Source: Pseudomonas oryzihabitans
GTDB lineage: Bacteria > Pseudomonadota > Gammaproteobacteria > Pseudomonadales > Pseudomonadaceae
Assembly: GCF_007665395.1 (NCBI RefSeq)
Contig: NZ_VDND01000005.1
Coordinates: 124,001-188,000 of the forward strand
Direction: 5' to 3'
DNA length: 64,000 nt
Under the pieces are notes generated by a model. It was not told the DNA's origin and did no database searches. It saw nothing but the letters and a program-made list of their open reading frames with translations. Below are positions 40,013 to 48,960 of the stretch, in pieces (positions within the stretch are counted from its first letter, which is position 1; each line of letters starts with the position of its first letter). A program made the translations under genes and the position numbers.

Positions 40013-40041
40013 CTTGAGACCTATTAGGATGGGCTCCATAT
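40013..40041 (+). promoter_or_regulatory. Putative sigma-32 heat-shock promoter of prlC-yheV
   Basis: CTTGAGA (40013-40019) and CTCCATAT (40034-40041) are 14 bases apart, matching the sigma-32 consensus CTTGAAA-N13-17-CCCCATNT with one mismatch in each element. It lies 35 bases before the prlC start. The Salmonella homologue opdA is known to be heat-shock regulated, which supports the reading. Confidence 0.6.
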
Positions 40042-40076
40042 ATACCTGTCAAAGCCATCGCCCCGAGGGGAACGCC

Positions 40077-42125
40077 GTGAGCGCCAGCAATCCGCTGCTT
40101 CAGTCCTACGACCTGCCGCCCTTTTCCGCCATCAAGCCCGAGCACGTCGAGCCGGCCATCGACACCATCCTGGCCGAGAACCGTGCCGCCCTGGCCAAAC
40201 TGCTGGAGACCCAGAAGGAGCACCCCACCTGGGCCGGCCTGGTGCTGGCGATGGACGAGCTGAATGATCGCCTGGGCCAGGCCTGGAGCCCCATCGGCCA
40301 CCTCAATGCCGTGTGCAACAGCGCCGAGCTGCGCGCCGCCTACGAGGCCTGCCTGCCCAAGCTGTCGGCCTATTCCACCGAGATCGGCCAGAACAAGGAC
40401 CTCTTCCAGGCCTACAGCCGCCTGGCCGAAAGCGAGGAAGCCAAGGGCTTCGACGTTGGCCAGAAGACCACCCTGGAACATGCGCTGCGCGACTTCCGCC
40501 TGTCCGGCATCGATCTGCCGCCGGCCGAGCAGCAGCGCTATGCCGCCATCCAGGCGCGCAAGTCCGAGCTGGGCAGCAAGTTCTCCAACCAGCTGCTCGA
40601 CGCGACGCAAGCCTGGACCAAGCACCTCACCGACGAAGCCGCCCTCGCCGGCCTGCCCGAGTCGGCCAAGGCGCAACTCGCCGCCGCCGCCCAGGCCAAG
40701 GAGTTGGACGGCTGGCTGGTGACTCTGGAATTCCCCAGCTACTACGCGGTGATGACCTACGCCGACGATCGCGCCCTGCGCGAAGAGGTCTATGCCGCCT
40801 ATGCCACCCGTGCCTCCGAACAGGGCCCCAACGCCGGCCAGTTCGACAACGGCCCGGTGATGGAAGAATTGCTCGACCTGCGTCAGGAGCTGGCGCGCCT
40901 GCTGGGCTACGCCAACTACGCCGAGCTGTCGCTGGCCACCAAGATGGCCGAGAGCAGCGACCAGGTGCTGGGTTTCCTGCGCGACCTCGCCGTGCGTTCC
41001 AAGCCCTTCGCCCAGCGCGACCTGGACGAGCTACGCGCCTTCGCCGCCGAACAGGGCGTGCAGGACCTGCAGAGCTGGGACACCGGCTACTTTGCCGAGA
41101 AGCTGCGCCAGCAGCGCTATTCGCTGTCCCAGGAAGAGGTCCGTGCCTGGTTCCCGGTGGACAAGGTGCTGTCCGGCCTGTTCGCCACCGTGCAGAAGCT
41201 CTATGGCATCGAGATCGCCGAGTTGCGCGACTTCGAGAAGTGGCACCCGGACGTGCGCCTGTTCGAGATCAAGGAAAACGGCACTTCCATCGGTCGCTTC
41301 TATTTCGATCTCTATGCCCGCGCCAACAAGCGCGGTGGCGCCTGGATGGACGGTGCCCGCGACAAGCGCCGCGATGCCCAGGGCCGGCTGATCGATCCGG
41401 TGGCCTACCTGGTGTGCAACTTCACCCCAGCCAGCCCCGGCAAGCCGGCGCTGCTGACCCATGACGAGGTGACCACCCTCTTCCACGAATTCGGCCACGG
41501 CCTGCACCACCTGCTGACCCGTGTCGAGCACGCCAGCGTCTCCGGCATCAACGGCGTGGCCTGGGATGCGGTGGAGCTGCCCAGCCAGTTCATGGAGAAC
41601 TGGTGCTGGGAGCCCGAGGGCCTGGCGCTGATCTCCGGTCACTACGAGACCGGCGAGCCGCTGCCCCAGGAGTTGCTGGACAAGATGCTGGCGGCCAAGA
41701 ACTTCCAGTCCGGCCTGATGATGCTGCGCCAGCTGGAGTTCTCGCTGTTCGACTTCGAGCTGCACGCCAGCCACGGCGATGGCCGCAGCGTGCGCGAGGT
41801 GCTGGAAGGCATCCGCGACGAGATCTCGGTGGTGCGTCCGCCGGCCTACAACCGCTTCCCCAACAGCTTCGCCCACATCTTCGCCGGCGGCTATGCGGCG
41901 GGCTACTACAGCTACAAGTGGGCCGAGGTGCTGTCTGCCGACGCCTTCGCCAAGTTCGAGGAAGAAGGCGTCTTCAACGCCGAGACCGGACGGGCTTTCC
42001 GGGAAGCCATTCTGGCCCGCGGCGGTTCCCAGGCGCCGATGGTGCTGTTCGTCGACTTCCGCGGGCGCGAGCCCAGCATCGACGCCCTGCTCCGCCATTC
42101 CGGGCTGAGCGAGGAGGCGGCGTGA
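40077..42125 (+). CDS. prlC: Oligopeptidase A
   Basis: A cytosolic M3-family zinc metallopeptidase that degrades small peptides, including signal-peptide fragments. The 682-residue protein has the HEFGH motif at residues 470-474 (FHEFGHGLHHLLT). I chose GTG at 40077 (MSASNPLLQSYDLPPFS), preceded by GAGGGGAA, as the upstream frame overlaps the promoter. yheV starts within its stop codon. Confidence 0.95.
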   Translation: MSASNPLLQSYDLPPFSAIKPEHVEPAIDTILAENRAALAKLLETQKEHPTWAGLVLAMDELNDRLGQAWSPIGHLNAVCNSAELRAAYEACLPKLSAYSTEIGQNKDLFQAYSRLAESEEAKGFDVGQKTTLEHALRDFRLSGIDLPPAEQQRYAAIQARKSELGSKFSNQLLDATQAWTKHLTDEAALAGLPESAKAQLAAAAQAKELDGWLVTLEFPSYYAVMTYADDRALREEVYAAYATRASEQGPNAGQFDNGPVMEELLDLRQELARLLGYANYAELSLATKMAESSDQVLGFLRDLAVRSKPFAQRDLDELRAFAAEQGVQDLQSWDTGYFAEKLRQQRYSLSQEEVRAWFPVDKVLSGLFATVQKLYGIEIAELRDFEKWHPDVRLFEIKENGTSIGRFYFDLYARANKRGGAWMDGARDKRRDAQGRLIDPVAYLVCNFTPASPGKPALLTHDEVTTLFHEFGHGLHHLLTRVEHASVSGINGVAWDAVELPSQFMENWCWEPEGLALISGHYETGEPLPQELLDKMLAAKNFQSGLMMLRQLEFSLFDFELHASHGDGRSVREVLEGIRDEISVVRPPAYNRFPNSFAHIFAGGYAAGYYSYKWAEVLSADAFAKFEEEGVFNAETGRAFREAILARGGSQAPMVLFVDFRGREPSIDALLRHSGLSEEAA

Positions 42126-42400
42126 GCGAGCCGATCCGCAAGAGGTTCATCGCCGGGGCGGTCTGCCCGGCGTGCCAGGCGCAGGACACCCTGAAGATGT
42201 GGACCGAGGAGGGCACGCCCCATCGCGAGTGCGTGTCTTGCGGTTACAGCGATACCCTGGATGAACGCGGCAATTCGGTCCCCAAGGAACTGCCGACGCG
42301 GGTCAACATCAGTGCGCTGAAACCCAAGAAGCCCGATCCCAAGGTCCAGGCGGTGCAGTTCTTTCCCAATCCCAAGCTGAAGAAGCCAGACCAGGAATAG
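42122..42400 (+). CDS. yheV: YheV-family zinc-ribbon protein
   Basis: A 92-residue protein of the YheV/DUF2387 type. Two CxxC pairs (Cys15/Cys18 and Cys37/Cys40 in CPAC and CVSC) form a probable zinc ribbon, followed by a lysine/proline-rich tail (KPKKPDPKVQ). The start GTG overlaps the prlC stop by four bases (GTGA). The prlC-yheV pair is conserved in Pseudomonas. The function is unknown. Confidence 0.88.
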   Translation: MSEPIRKRFIAGAVCPACQAQDTLKMWTEEGTPHRECVSCGYSDTLDERGNSVPKELPTRVNISALKPKKPDPKVQAVQFFPNPKLKKPDQE

Positions 42401-42748
42401 GCGGTCGCCCAAGCGCCCGCGCCGGTTATCCACCGGGCGCGGGCGCTTTGTCATGGGAAGGTAAAGGTTGCCGTCGATGGGCGGCTGAAAAGCACCGGCG
42501 GAACGGGGGGTCTGAAGTGTTATCCACAAAAATTGGATTCGATAGCCAGCCGATCATCTTTTCAATCCATTGAAAATAAAGGACTTTTATTTAGTGCCTG
42601 AAGGGGCCTGGTAGTTTTCTGCTGATTTATACCGCTTTTATCCCGGATTTATCCACAGGCTGTACCTTCCCGTCAGCTGGAAGTTTTTCTCCCTGCCCGC
42701 ACTCCAAGGAGAAGAATCGCCCTCACGTCCATCACGAGGAACACCCTC
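42401..42748. other. yheV-cigR intergenic region with DnaA boxes and AT-rich patch
   Basis: Apart from the terminator this gap has two perfect DnaA boxes TTATCCACA (42520-42528 and 42649-42657) flanking a strikingly AT-rich segment (about 42552-42600, TTTTCAATCCATTGAAAATA and CTTTTATTTAG). TTTTCAATCCATTGAAAA at 42559-42576 is an inverted repeat. No gene is seen. Confidence 0.6.
42411..42447 (+). terminator. Terminator of prlC-yheV with a DnaA-like loop
   Basis: AAGCGCCCGCGCCGG pairs with CCGGGCGCGGGCGCTT (one bulged G), followed by TTGT. The loop region reads TTATCCACC, one mismatch from a DnaA box. Confidence 0.7.
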
Positions 42749-43213
42749 ATGCGTACCCGCTCCTTCGCTGTGGCGCTTTGTCTGATCGGCAACCTGGCCC
42801 TGGCCGCGCCGCCGGACCCGGGCCCTGGCGGTCCCGAAGATCATGGCCCGCGTGGACCGGCTTGGCAGGGCCCGGGTGGTCCCCAGGGCCAGGGTCCCGG
42901 TCACGACCCGCGTGGGCCCGGTCGGCCGGATGCTCGGCCGGGTGCGGGTGGTCCGCCGGATCTGGGTCCGGCTCGCGAGCGCTTCCAGGCCCTGCGTGGC
43001 CAGCTCGGCCGCGGTGAAGCCCTGCCGCCGGGGCTGCGCCTGGAGCGCGGACGCCCGCTGCCACCGGGCTACGGCCGGCCCCTGCCGCCCGGTATCGTCC
43101 GGCAATTGCCGGAGTATCCCGGCTACCAGTGGCAACAGCTGGGCACCGACGTGGTGCTGATCGCCGTTGGCACGGGCTTGGTCTACGCCATCCTGCAGGG
43201 CGTGCTGGACTAG
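42749..43213 (+). CDS. CigR/RcnB-like exported protein
   Basis: A 154-residue protein with signal peptide (MRTRSFAVALCLIGNLALAA), a low-complexity Gly/Pro/Asp-rich region (about 21-75, GPGGP-type repeats), then a conserved C-terminal module with LPPGYGRPLPPGIVRQLPEYPG and a terminal hydrophobic helix (TDVVLIAVGTGLVYAILQGV). This C-terminal layout is that of the CigR family, named for a Salmonella anti-virulence protein; the role in Pseudomonas is unknown. The gene ends by overlapping the 3' end of the convergent oxidoreductase by 4 bases. Confidence 0.8.
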   Translation: MRTRSFAVALCLIGNLALAAPPDPGPGGPEDHGPRGPAWQGPGGPQGQGPGHDPRGPGRPDARPGAGGPPDLGPARERFQALRGQLGRGEALPPGLRLERGRPLPPGYGRPLPPGIVRQLPEYPGYQWQQLGTDVVLIAVGTGLVYAILQGVLD

Positions 43214-44226
43214 TCTTCCAGGCTGATCACCACCTTGCCGAGGTGTTGCTGGGTGGCGAGATAGCGATAGGCCGCGGCGGCCTCGTCGAAGGCGAAGATG
43301 CGATCGACGAGGGGTTCGAGGCGCTGCGCGGCGAGCAGACGATTCATCGCCTCGAACATTTCCCGCGAGCCGACGAAGATGCCATCCAGCACCAGGCCGC
43401 GCTGCATCACGGCGATGGGGTTGAAGTCGCCGGCGCTGAGCACGCCGATCAGGTGTACCGCGCCCCCTGGCCGGGTGGCGCGCACTGAGCGTTGTAGGGT
43501 ACCGGCGCCGCCGACCTCGACCACATGATCGACCCCCAGCCCACCGGTCAGCCTGAGCACCTCGTCCTGCCACTCGGGATGGGTGCGGTAGTTGATCGTC
43601 GCATGGGCGCCCAGGGCTTGCGCTCGGGCCAGCTTGGCATCGCTGGACGAGGTGAGGATCACCTGGGCGCCGGCGGCGCGAGCGAACTGCAGGGCGAACA
43701 TGGACACCCCGCCGGTCCCCAGCAGCAGTACCTGCTGGCCAGCGGTGAGCGGCCGCGCGCTGGCGAAGAGTGCATGCCAGGCGGTGACGGCGGCGCACGG
43801 CAGGGTGGCGCCCTGGACGTAGCTCAGATGCTCGGGCAGCCGCACCAGGCCCTGCTGATCGAACAGCACGTAGTCGGCCAGCACGCCATCCAGTACTCCG
43901 CCCAGGGCGGTCCCGGCGTATTCCGGCGCCAGGGCCCCGGCCAGCCAGCCCTGCATGAAGAGACCGGCGACCCGGTCACCGACCGCCACCCGGGTCACCG
44001 CCTCGCCGACCGCGACCACCTCGCCGGCACCATCGGAGAGCGGTACTAGGTCCCGCGGCAGCTCACCGCGACCATAGCGCCCCTCGGCGACCAGCAGATC
44101 GCGGTAGTTGAGCGAGGCCGCCTTCATGCGCACCAGCACCTGGCCGCGGGCAGGCTCTGGAATGGGCCGTTCGACCTGCACGAGCCCAGCGGGGCCGGTG
44201 GGGCGGGACAGGATGTAGACACGCAT
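43210..44226 (-). CDS. Zinc-independent MDR-family NAD(P)-dependent alcohol dehydrogenase/oxidoreductase
   Basis: A 338-residue medium-chain dehydrogenase/reductase. The GroES-like N-terminal domain has LNYRDLLVAEGRYG; the Rossmann part has LLLGTGGVSMFALQFARAAGAQV and VDHVVEVGGAGTLQRSVRATRPGG. The catalytic-Zn Cys/His set is not evident, so it is more like crotonyl-CoA/quinone reductase relatives than classical alcohol dehydrogenases. Substrate unknown. It is divergent from the lactonase gene. Confidence 0.85.
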   Translation of the reverse strand: MRVYILSRPTGPAGLVQVERPIPEPARGQVLVRMKAASLNYRDLLVAEGRYGRGELPRDLVPLSDGAGEVVAVGEAVTRVAVGDRVAGLFMQGWLAGALAPEYAGTALGGVLDGVLADYVLFDQQGLVRLPEHLSYVQGATLPCAAVTAWHALFASARPLTAGQQVLLLGTGGVSMFALQFARAAGAQVILTSSSDAKLARAQALGAHATINYRTHPEWQDEVLRLTGGLGVDHVVEVGGAGTLQRSVRATRPGGAVHLIGVLSAGDFNPIAVMQRGLVLDGIFVGSREMFEAMNRLLAAQRLEPLVDRIFAFDEAAAAYRYLATQQHLGKVVISLED

Positions 44227-44363
44227 GGCAACCTCCCTGGCACAGTGCCAGTCCAGTTTTCAGTAGAATAGCGACCGCGCGCGTCCCGCCGTGCTCCCCG
44301 GCGGACACGAAACCGGACCGCCTTCCATCGGTCTCAACGCCAATCGCTCGCCAAGGATTTTCC

Positions 44364-45530
44364 ATGAGAGCTCTGCCCCGTCTGCTGCCGCTGGCCCTGT
44401 TCGCCCTGCTCCTGGGGTATGGCGCCGCCGCCCGTGCCGAACCCGGTCTGTTCAATCTGCTGGTCGGCAGCTACACCTCGGGCAGCAGCCAGGGGCTGTA
44501 CGTCTATCGCTTCAACAGCCGCAATGGCCAGATCGACGGCCCGTTGCGCATCCTCAAGGCCTCCAACCCGTCCTTCCTGACCCTGTCGCGGGATGGCCGC
44601 ACCCTGTTCGCGGTCAACGAGAACGGGCGGGGCTCGACGGGCGACACCATCGGCCGCGTCACCTCCTATCGCTTCGAGCCGGGCAATGGCCGGTTGCAGC
44701 AGATCAGCCAGGTGAAGAGCCTGGGCGACGAGCCGACCCATTCCAGCCTGAGCACCGACGGCAAGTACCTGTTCGTGGCCAACTACTCCAGCCTGCCGGA
44801 AGGCTCCCTGGCGGTGCTGCCGATCCAGGACGGCGGGGTGCTCAGCCCGGTGGCGCAGATCGAATTCCACCAGCCCAGCGAACAGCACGCCCGCCAGCAG
44901 TCGAGCCATGTGCACGCTGCGGTAACTACCCCGGATGGGCGCTTCGTCTTCGCCCCGGATCTGGGTGCCGACAAGGTGTTCGTCTATCGTTATCTGCCGC
45001 AGCAGCCGGAGCGCCCGCTGGTGGCGGCCGAGACGCCCTTCGTCCCGGTGCCGGAAGGCAGCGGCCCGCGCCATCTGGTGTTCAGCGCCGATGGCCGCTA
45101 TGCCTACCTGACCCTGGAACTGGTCGGCCAGGTGATGGCCTTCGCCCACCAGGACGGCATGCTGCGCCAGTTGCAGAGCTACAGCCTGACGCCCCAGGAG
45201 TTCACCGGCGAGCGCGACGCCGGCGCCCTGCACCTGTCCGGTGACGGCCGTTTCCTCTACGTCGCCAGCCGTGGCACCGACAACCAGCTGGCGGTGTTCG
45301 CGGTGAACGCCGACGGCACCCTGACCTTCGTCGAGCGGCATCCGGTGAATGGCCTGTCGCCGCGGGAGTTCGCCATCGATCCGTCCGGCCGCTTCCTGCT
45401 GGTGGCCAACCAGAAATCCAACCAGCTCAAGGTCTTCGCCCGGGATCCCGACAGCGGCAAGCTCGGCGACGAACTGCAGAGCCTGGACGTGGGCGCTCCG
45501 GCGGACCTCAAGTTCGTCGCGGTACCCTGA
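44364..45530 (+). CDS. Exported lactonase-family beta-propeller protein
   Basis: A 388-residue protein with a signal peptide (MRALPRLLPLALFALLLGYGAAARA) and seven-bladed propeller repeats typical of the YbhE/6-phosphogluconolactonase-like family (repeated DGRxLFxxN / DGRYAYLTLELVGQV / DGRFLYVASRGTDNQLAVF). Since it is predicted to be periplasmic, 6-phosphogluconolactone is an unlikely substrate; another lactone is more plausible. A stand-alone gene. Confidence 0.85.
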   Translation: MRALPRLLPLALFALLLGYGAAARAEPGLFNLLVGSYTSGSSQGLYVYRFNSRNGQIDGPLRILKASNPSFLTLSRDGRTLFAVNENGRGSTGDTIGRVTSYRFEPGNGRLQQISQVKSLGDEPTHSSLSTDGKYLFVANYSSLPEGSLAVLPIQDGGVLSPVAQIEFHQPSEQHARQQSSHVHAAVTTPDGRFVFAPDLGADKVFVYRYLPQQPERPLVAAETPFVPVPEGSGPRHLVFSADGRYAYLTLELVGQVMAFAHQDGMLRQLQSYSLTPQEFTGERDAGALHLSGDGRFLYVASRGTDNQLAVFAVNADGTLTFVERHPVNGLSPREFAIDPSGRFLLVANQKSNQLKVFARDPDSGKLGDELQSLDVGAPADLKFVAVP

Positions 45531-45701
45531 GAAGCGGTTCACGATCTGCTGCGCGTCGGCCAACCGGCGCTAATAACGCCCTGGATCGGCGGGCCGGTCG
45601 TCAGGCACAGTTAGCGCTCGTGAACCACGCTTTCTCAGGTGTGTTTGCGGGGCCCCCAGGCCTTGTTCGGCTTCAGCTCGCGAGATCGCTAACCGCTTCC
45701 C

Positions 45702-46091
45702 ATGACCCTCTTCGACCGTCTGCACCACGTGGCGCTGATCTGCGCTGACTATGAACGCTCCCGGCACTTCTACACCGAGATCCTCGGCCTGCCGGTGATC
45801 GCCGAGACCTACCGCGAAGCCCGGCGCTCCTGGAAGCTGGACCTGGCGGTGGGCGAGCACGCCCAGCTGGAGCTGTTTTCCTTCCCCGACGCGCCGCCAC
45901 GGCCGTCACGCCCGGAGGCCCAGGGCTTGCGCCACCTGGCCTTCGCCGTGGCCGATCTGGACGCCTGCGTCGCTCACCTGCAGGGGCATGGGGTGGTCAC
46001 CGAGCCGATCCGCACCGATGAGCTGACCGGCAAGAGATTCACCTTCTTCGCCGATCCCGACGACCTGCCGCTGGAAGTCTACGAGCGCTGA
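45702..46091 (+). CDS. VOC/glyoxalase-like protein (YaeR/GloA2 type)
   Basis: A 129-residue vicinal-oxygen-chelate protein. The two halves start LHHVALICADYERSRHFYTEILGL and LRHLAFAVADLDACVAHLQGHG; metal ligands would be the His of LHHVAL, the Glu of LELFSF, the His of LRHLAF and the Glu of LEVYER. Length and end (LPLEVYER) fit the YaeR group. Activity on methylglyoxal is not proven. Confidence 0.85.
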   Translation: MTLFDRLHHVALICADYERSRHFYTEILGLPVIAETYREARRSWKLDLAVGEHAQLELFSFPDAPPRPSRPEAQGLRHLAFAVADLDACVAHLQGHGVVTEPIRTDELTGKRFTFFADPDDLPLEVYER

Positions 46092-46100
46092 GCGCCGCGC

Positions 46101-47036
46101 TCAGGTCGCCAGCCGGACCCCAGCCAGGGACTCGCGCGGCGCTTCCAGCTCTTCCAGCAGCCAGTCGAGAAAGGGCTGCAGCAGCCGCTGCCGGCGCTTG
46201 CGCTGCGGCAATACCGCGTAATAGCCGTAGCCCGAGGTCGCCGAGCCCGGGCAGGGCCGGCACAGCAGGTCCTGGGCCAGCAGATCGTCGACCAGGTGCC
46301 GCCAGCCGATGGCCACGCCCTGGCCGGCGATGGCCGCCTGGATCACCAGGGTGTAGTTGTCGAAACTGAGCACGGCGCCGTTCTGGTTGCTGGCCGGCGA
46401 GGGGCAGTCGAGTGCCGCCAGCAGGGCTGGCCAGTCGTACCAGCGACTGTTGGGCGCGGCCTTCAGGTGCAGCAACGGCCAGTGCGACAGCTGGGCGTGG
46501 CTCAGGGGTATCCTAGGATCCGCCAGCAGCCGCGGGCTGCACACCGGAAAGACTTCCTCGCGAAACAACGGCCAGGCTTCGCCGTGCTTGAAGCGGCCAT
46601 CACCGAAGGTCAGGGCCACATCCACCTCCGCGCCCAGTACCGGTAGCCGATCGCTGGTGATCAGGCTGACATCGAGCTGGGGATGGCGCGCATGGAAGCG
46701 CGGCAGCCGCGGCAGCAGCCAATAGGCGGCGAAGGCAAAGTCGGTGGCGACCTGCAGCACCTCGTGGGCGGGCTGGGCGGTGATGGCGCGCAAGCCCTCG
46801 TCGATGCTGGCTAGCCCCGCTTCGACATGCTGCTGGAGCAACTGGCCGGCCGCGGTCAAGGCGATGCCGCGGTGGATACGGTCGAACAGCCGCGTCTCCA
46901 GCTGGGCTTCCAGCCGTTTGATCTGCTGGCTCACCGCCGGCTGGGTGGTTCCCAGTTCCGCGGCGGCGAGGGTGAAGCTCAGGTGGCGGGCCACGGTCGC
47001 GAAGACGCGGAGGCTATCCAGCGAAGGGATGTTCAT
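46101..47036 (-). CDS. LysR-type regulator, probably of choline-sulfate use
   Basis: A 311-residue LysR-family protein: N-terminal winged helix (LRVFATVARHLSFTLAAAELGTTQPAVSQQIKRLEAQL split over residues 9-46) and a GcvA-like effector domain. Closeness to betC and the choline-binding protein suggests that it is the choline-sulfate utilisation regulator found in many betC loci. A chemoreceptor gene stands between it and betC. Two palindromes (47096-47107 and 47120-47133) in the divergent promoter region are candidate operators. Confidence 0.8.
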   Translation of the reverse strand: MNIPSLDSLRVFATVARHLSFTLAAAELGTTQPAVSQQIKRLEAQLETRLFDRIHRGIALTAAGQLLQQHVEAGLASIDEGLRAITAQPAHEVLQVATDFAFAAYWLLPRLPRFHARHPQLDVSLITSDRLPVLGAEVDVALTFGDGRFKHGEAWPLFREEVFPVCSPRLLADPRIPLSHAQLSHWPLLHLKAAPNSRWYDWPALLAALDCPSPASNQNGAVLSFDNYTLVIQAAIAGQGVAIGWRHLVDDLLAQDLLCRPCPGSATSGYGYYAVLPQRKRRQRLLQPFLDWLLEELEAPRESLAGVRLAT

Positions 47037-47095
47037 GGGAAGCCTAAATTTTCGTCGACAGCAGCCGATAGAAAAAGGTAATCGAGGCGATCGTG

Positions 47096-47133
47096 CATCT
47101 ATAGATGTTACAAAAAAGAGTGAACCAGTTCAC
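47096..47133. promoter_or_regulatory. Paired palindromes upstream of the chemoreceptor
   Basis: CATCTATAGATG (47096-47107) and GTGAACCAGTTCAC (47120-47133) lie between the divergent LysR and chemoreceptor genes. Both are perfect dyads. They may be regulator sites; which protein binds is unknown. Confidence 0.4.
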
Positions 47134-47200
47134 ATAAAAGCGCTCTAGGATCTTCCGCTGACCCTCTTCACTTCATCTATATCCCTTCCTGGAGCTTGCT

Positions 47201-48841
47201 ATGAATGCATTCGCCAATGCCAGTCTGGCGGTCAAGTTGCTGACCGCTTTCGTCGCCTGCGCTTGCATCACCCTGATCGTTGGCTTCCTCGGTATCCAGG
47301 GCGTTTCCAGCTTGGCCGACAGCCTGAAGCTGACCTTTTCCAACAACCTGGTCTCGGTGAGCAATACCAATGCCGCCACCACCTATGCGGTGGCCCAGAA
47401 CCGTGACCTCTATCGCCTGGTTTCCCTGGCGGTGGTCGGTGCCGATGCCAACCAGCAGGCGCAGGTGCGCGAGCGCATGAAGGCCAACCAGCAGGCCAGC
47501 GAAAAGGCCTTCGCCATCTATCGTGCCACACCGCTGGAAGACGACGAGCGGCTGGCCGGCGACCAGATGGACAAGGATTGGCCGACGTACCAGGCGAGCG
47601 TCGAGCGCGCCCTGACCCTCTTGCAGCAGGGCGACATGGACAAGGTCCGCGACCTGCTCAACGGAGAGATCCAAACCAACTACCAGCGGGTTCTGGACGA
47701 ACTCAAGATCATGGTGGATTCCAACAACCGCCAGATCAGCGAAGGCGCCCAGGCGGCCGATGTCAGTGCCTACCAGGCCAACTTCATGCTCTATTCCGGC
47801 ATCGTGGTCGCCTTCGTGGTGGCCATCGCCCTGGGCATCCTCATCACTCGCTCCATCACCGGTCCCATCGGCCAGGCCGTGGCCAGCGCCCGCCGCATCG
47901 CCGCGGGCGACCTGACCCAGACCCTGGTCAATCAGCGCCGCGACGAACCGGGCCAACTGCTCGACGCCCTGGCGGGCATGCAACGCAACCTTAAGGATAC
48001 CCTGCAGGAAATCGCCGGTGCCTCCGATCAGCTCGCCTCGGCGGCCGAAGAGCTCACCGCGGTGACAGATGAGAGTTCGCGCGGCCTGGTGCGGCAGAAC
48101 GACGAGATCCAGCAGGCGGCCACCGCGGTGAACCAGATGACCAGTGCCGTCGAGGAAGTGGCGCGCAATGCTGCCTCCACCTCCGCGGCCTCCCACGCCA
48201 CTACCGAGCAAGCCGAAGCCGGCCGCCGCGAGGTGCAACAGGCGGTGGGTGCCATCGATGCGATGACCACGGAACTGGGTAGCTCCAGCCAGACCGTGCA
48301 GCAGCTGGCCGAGCAGGTGAGGGACATCAGCAAGGTGGTCGACGTGATCCGCAGCATCGCCGAGCAGACCAACCTGCTGGCGCTCAACGCGGCCATCGAA
48401 GCGGCCCGCGCCGGCGAGCAGGGCCGTGGCTTCGCCGTGGTGGCCGACGAGGTCCGCGCCCTGGCCGCCCGGACCCAGACCTCCACTGGCGAAATCGAAG
48501 GCATCATCGGCACCGTGCAGCACACCGCCGACCAGGCGGTGCGCGCCATGGACAGCAGCCAGGGCCGGGCCCAGGCCACCCAGGAGCGTGCCCAGGCCGC
48601 CGATCAGGCGCTGGCCCGCATCACCGAGGCGGTGGCCAGCATCAACGAACGCAACCTGGTGATCGCCAGCGCCGCGGAAGAACAGGCCCAGGTGGCCCGC
48701 GAGGTGGATCGTAACCTGAGCAACATCCAGGACCTCTCCACCCAGACCGCCGCCGGTGCCAACCAGACCAACGCGTCCAGTCAGGACCTGTCGCGCCTGG
48801 CCACCTCCTTCAACCAGCTGGTCGCCCGCTTCCAATTGTGA
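47201..48841 (+). CDS. Methyl-accepting chemotaxis protein, 4HB type
   Basis: A 546-residue chemoreceptor: first membrane helix ([20 protein letters not shown], about 12-32), a periplasmic four-helix-bundle-sized domain (33-195), second helix ([19 protein letters not shown]), HAMP, and a cytoplasmic signalling hairpin with [32 protein letters not shown]. No CheR/CheB tethering pentapeptide is seen at the end (RFQL). Located between the putative choline-sulfate regulator and betC, it may sense choline compounds, but this is inference from position only. Confidence 0.92.
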   Translation: MNAFANASLAVKLLTAFVACACITLIVGFLGIQGVSSLADSLKLTFSNNLVSVSNTNAATTYAVAQNRDLYRLVSLAVVGADANQQAQVRERMKANQQASEKAFAIYRATPLEDDERLAGDQMDKDWPTYQASVERALTLLQQGDMDKVRDLLNGEIQTNYQRVLDELKIMVDSNNRQISEGAQAADVSAYQANFMLYSGIVVAFVVAIALGILITRSITGPIGQAVASARRIAAGDLTQTLVNQRRDEPGQLLDALAGMQRNLKDTLQEIAGASDQLASAAEELTAVTDESSRGLVRQNDEIQQAATAVNQMTSAVEEVARNAASTSAASHATTEQAEAGRREVQQAVGAIDAMTTELGSSSQTVQQLAEQVRDISKVVDVIRSIAEQTNLLALNAAIEAARAGEQGRGFAVVADEVRALAARTQTSTGEIEGIIGTVQHTADQAVRAMDSSQGRAQATQERAQAADQALARITEAVASINERNLVIASAAEEQAQVAREVDRNLSNIQDLSTQTAAGANQTNASSQDLSRLATSFNQLVARFQL

Positions 48842-48847
48842 GTGCCT

Positions 48848-48876
48848 GCCTCGAATAAGCCAAGCTTATCCGAGGC
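48848..48876 (+). terminator. Hairpin after the chemoreceptor gene
   Basis: GCCTCGAATAAGC-CAA-GCTTATCCGAGGC is a 13-bp stem with one mismatch, six bases after the stop. No T-run follows, so it may be a terminator aided by Rho or an operator for betC. Confidence 0.4.
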
Positions 48877-48960
48877 ATCAGTCTGGCTGACCTTTACCGC
48901 GCTGTAGCTCCTGCCGATCATGGGACCCATAAGTCAACTTGATCCCGGCAGGAGACCTTC

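Noticed and set aside
43210..44226. Calling the MDR gene a classical zinc alcohol dehydrogenase
   Set aside because: The catalytic Cys/His and structural four-Cys zinc ligands are not visible.
45725..45732. CCACGTGG core within the VOC gene as a second parS
   Set aside because: Flanks (GCA / CGC) lack the GTT...AAC arms needed for ParB binding.
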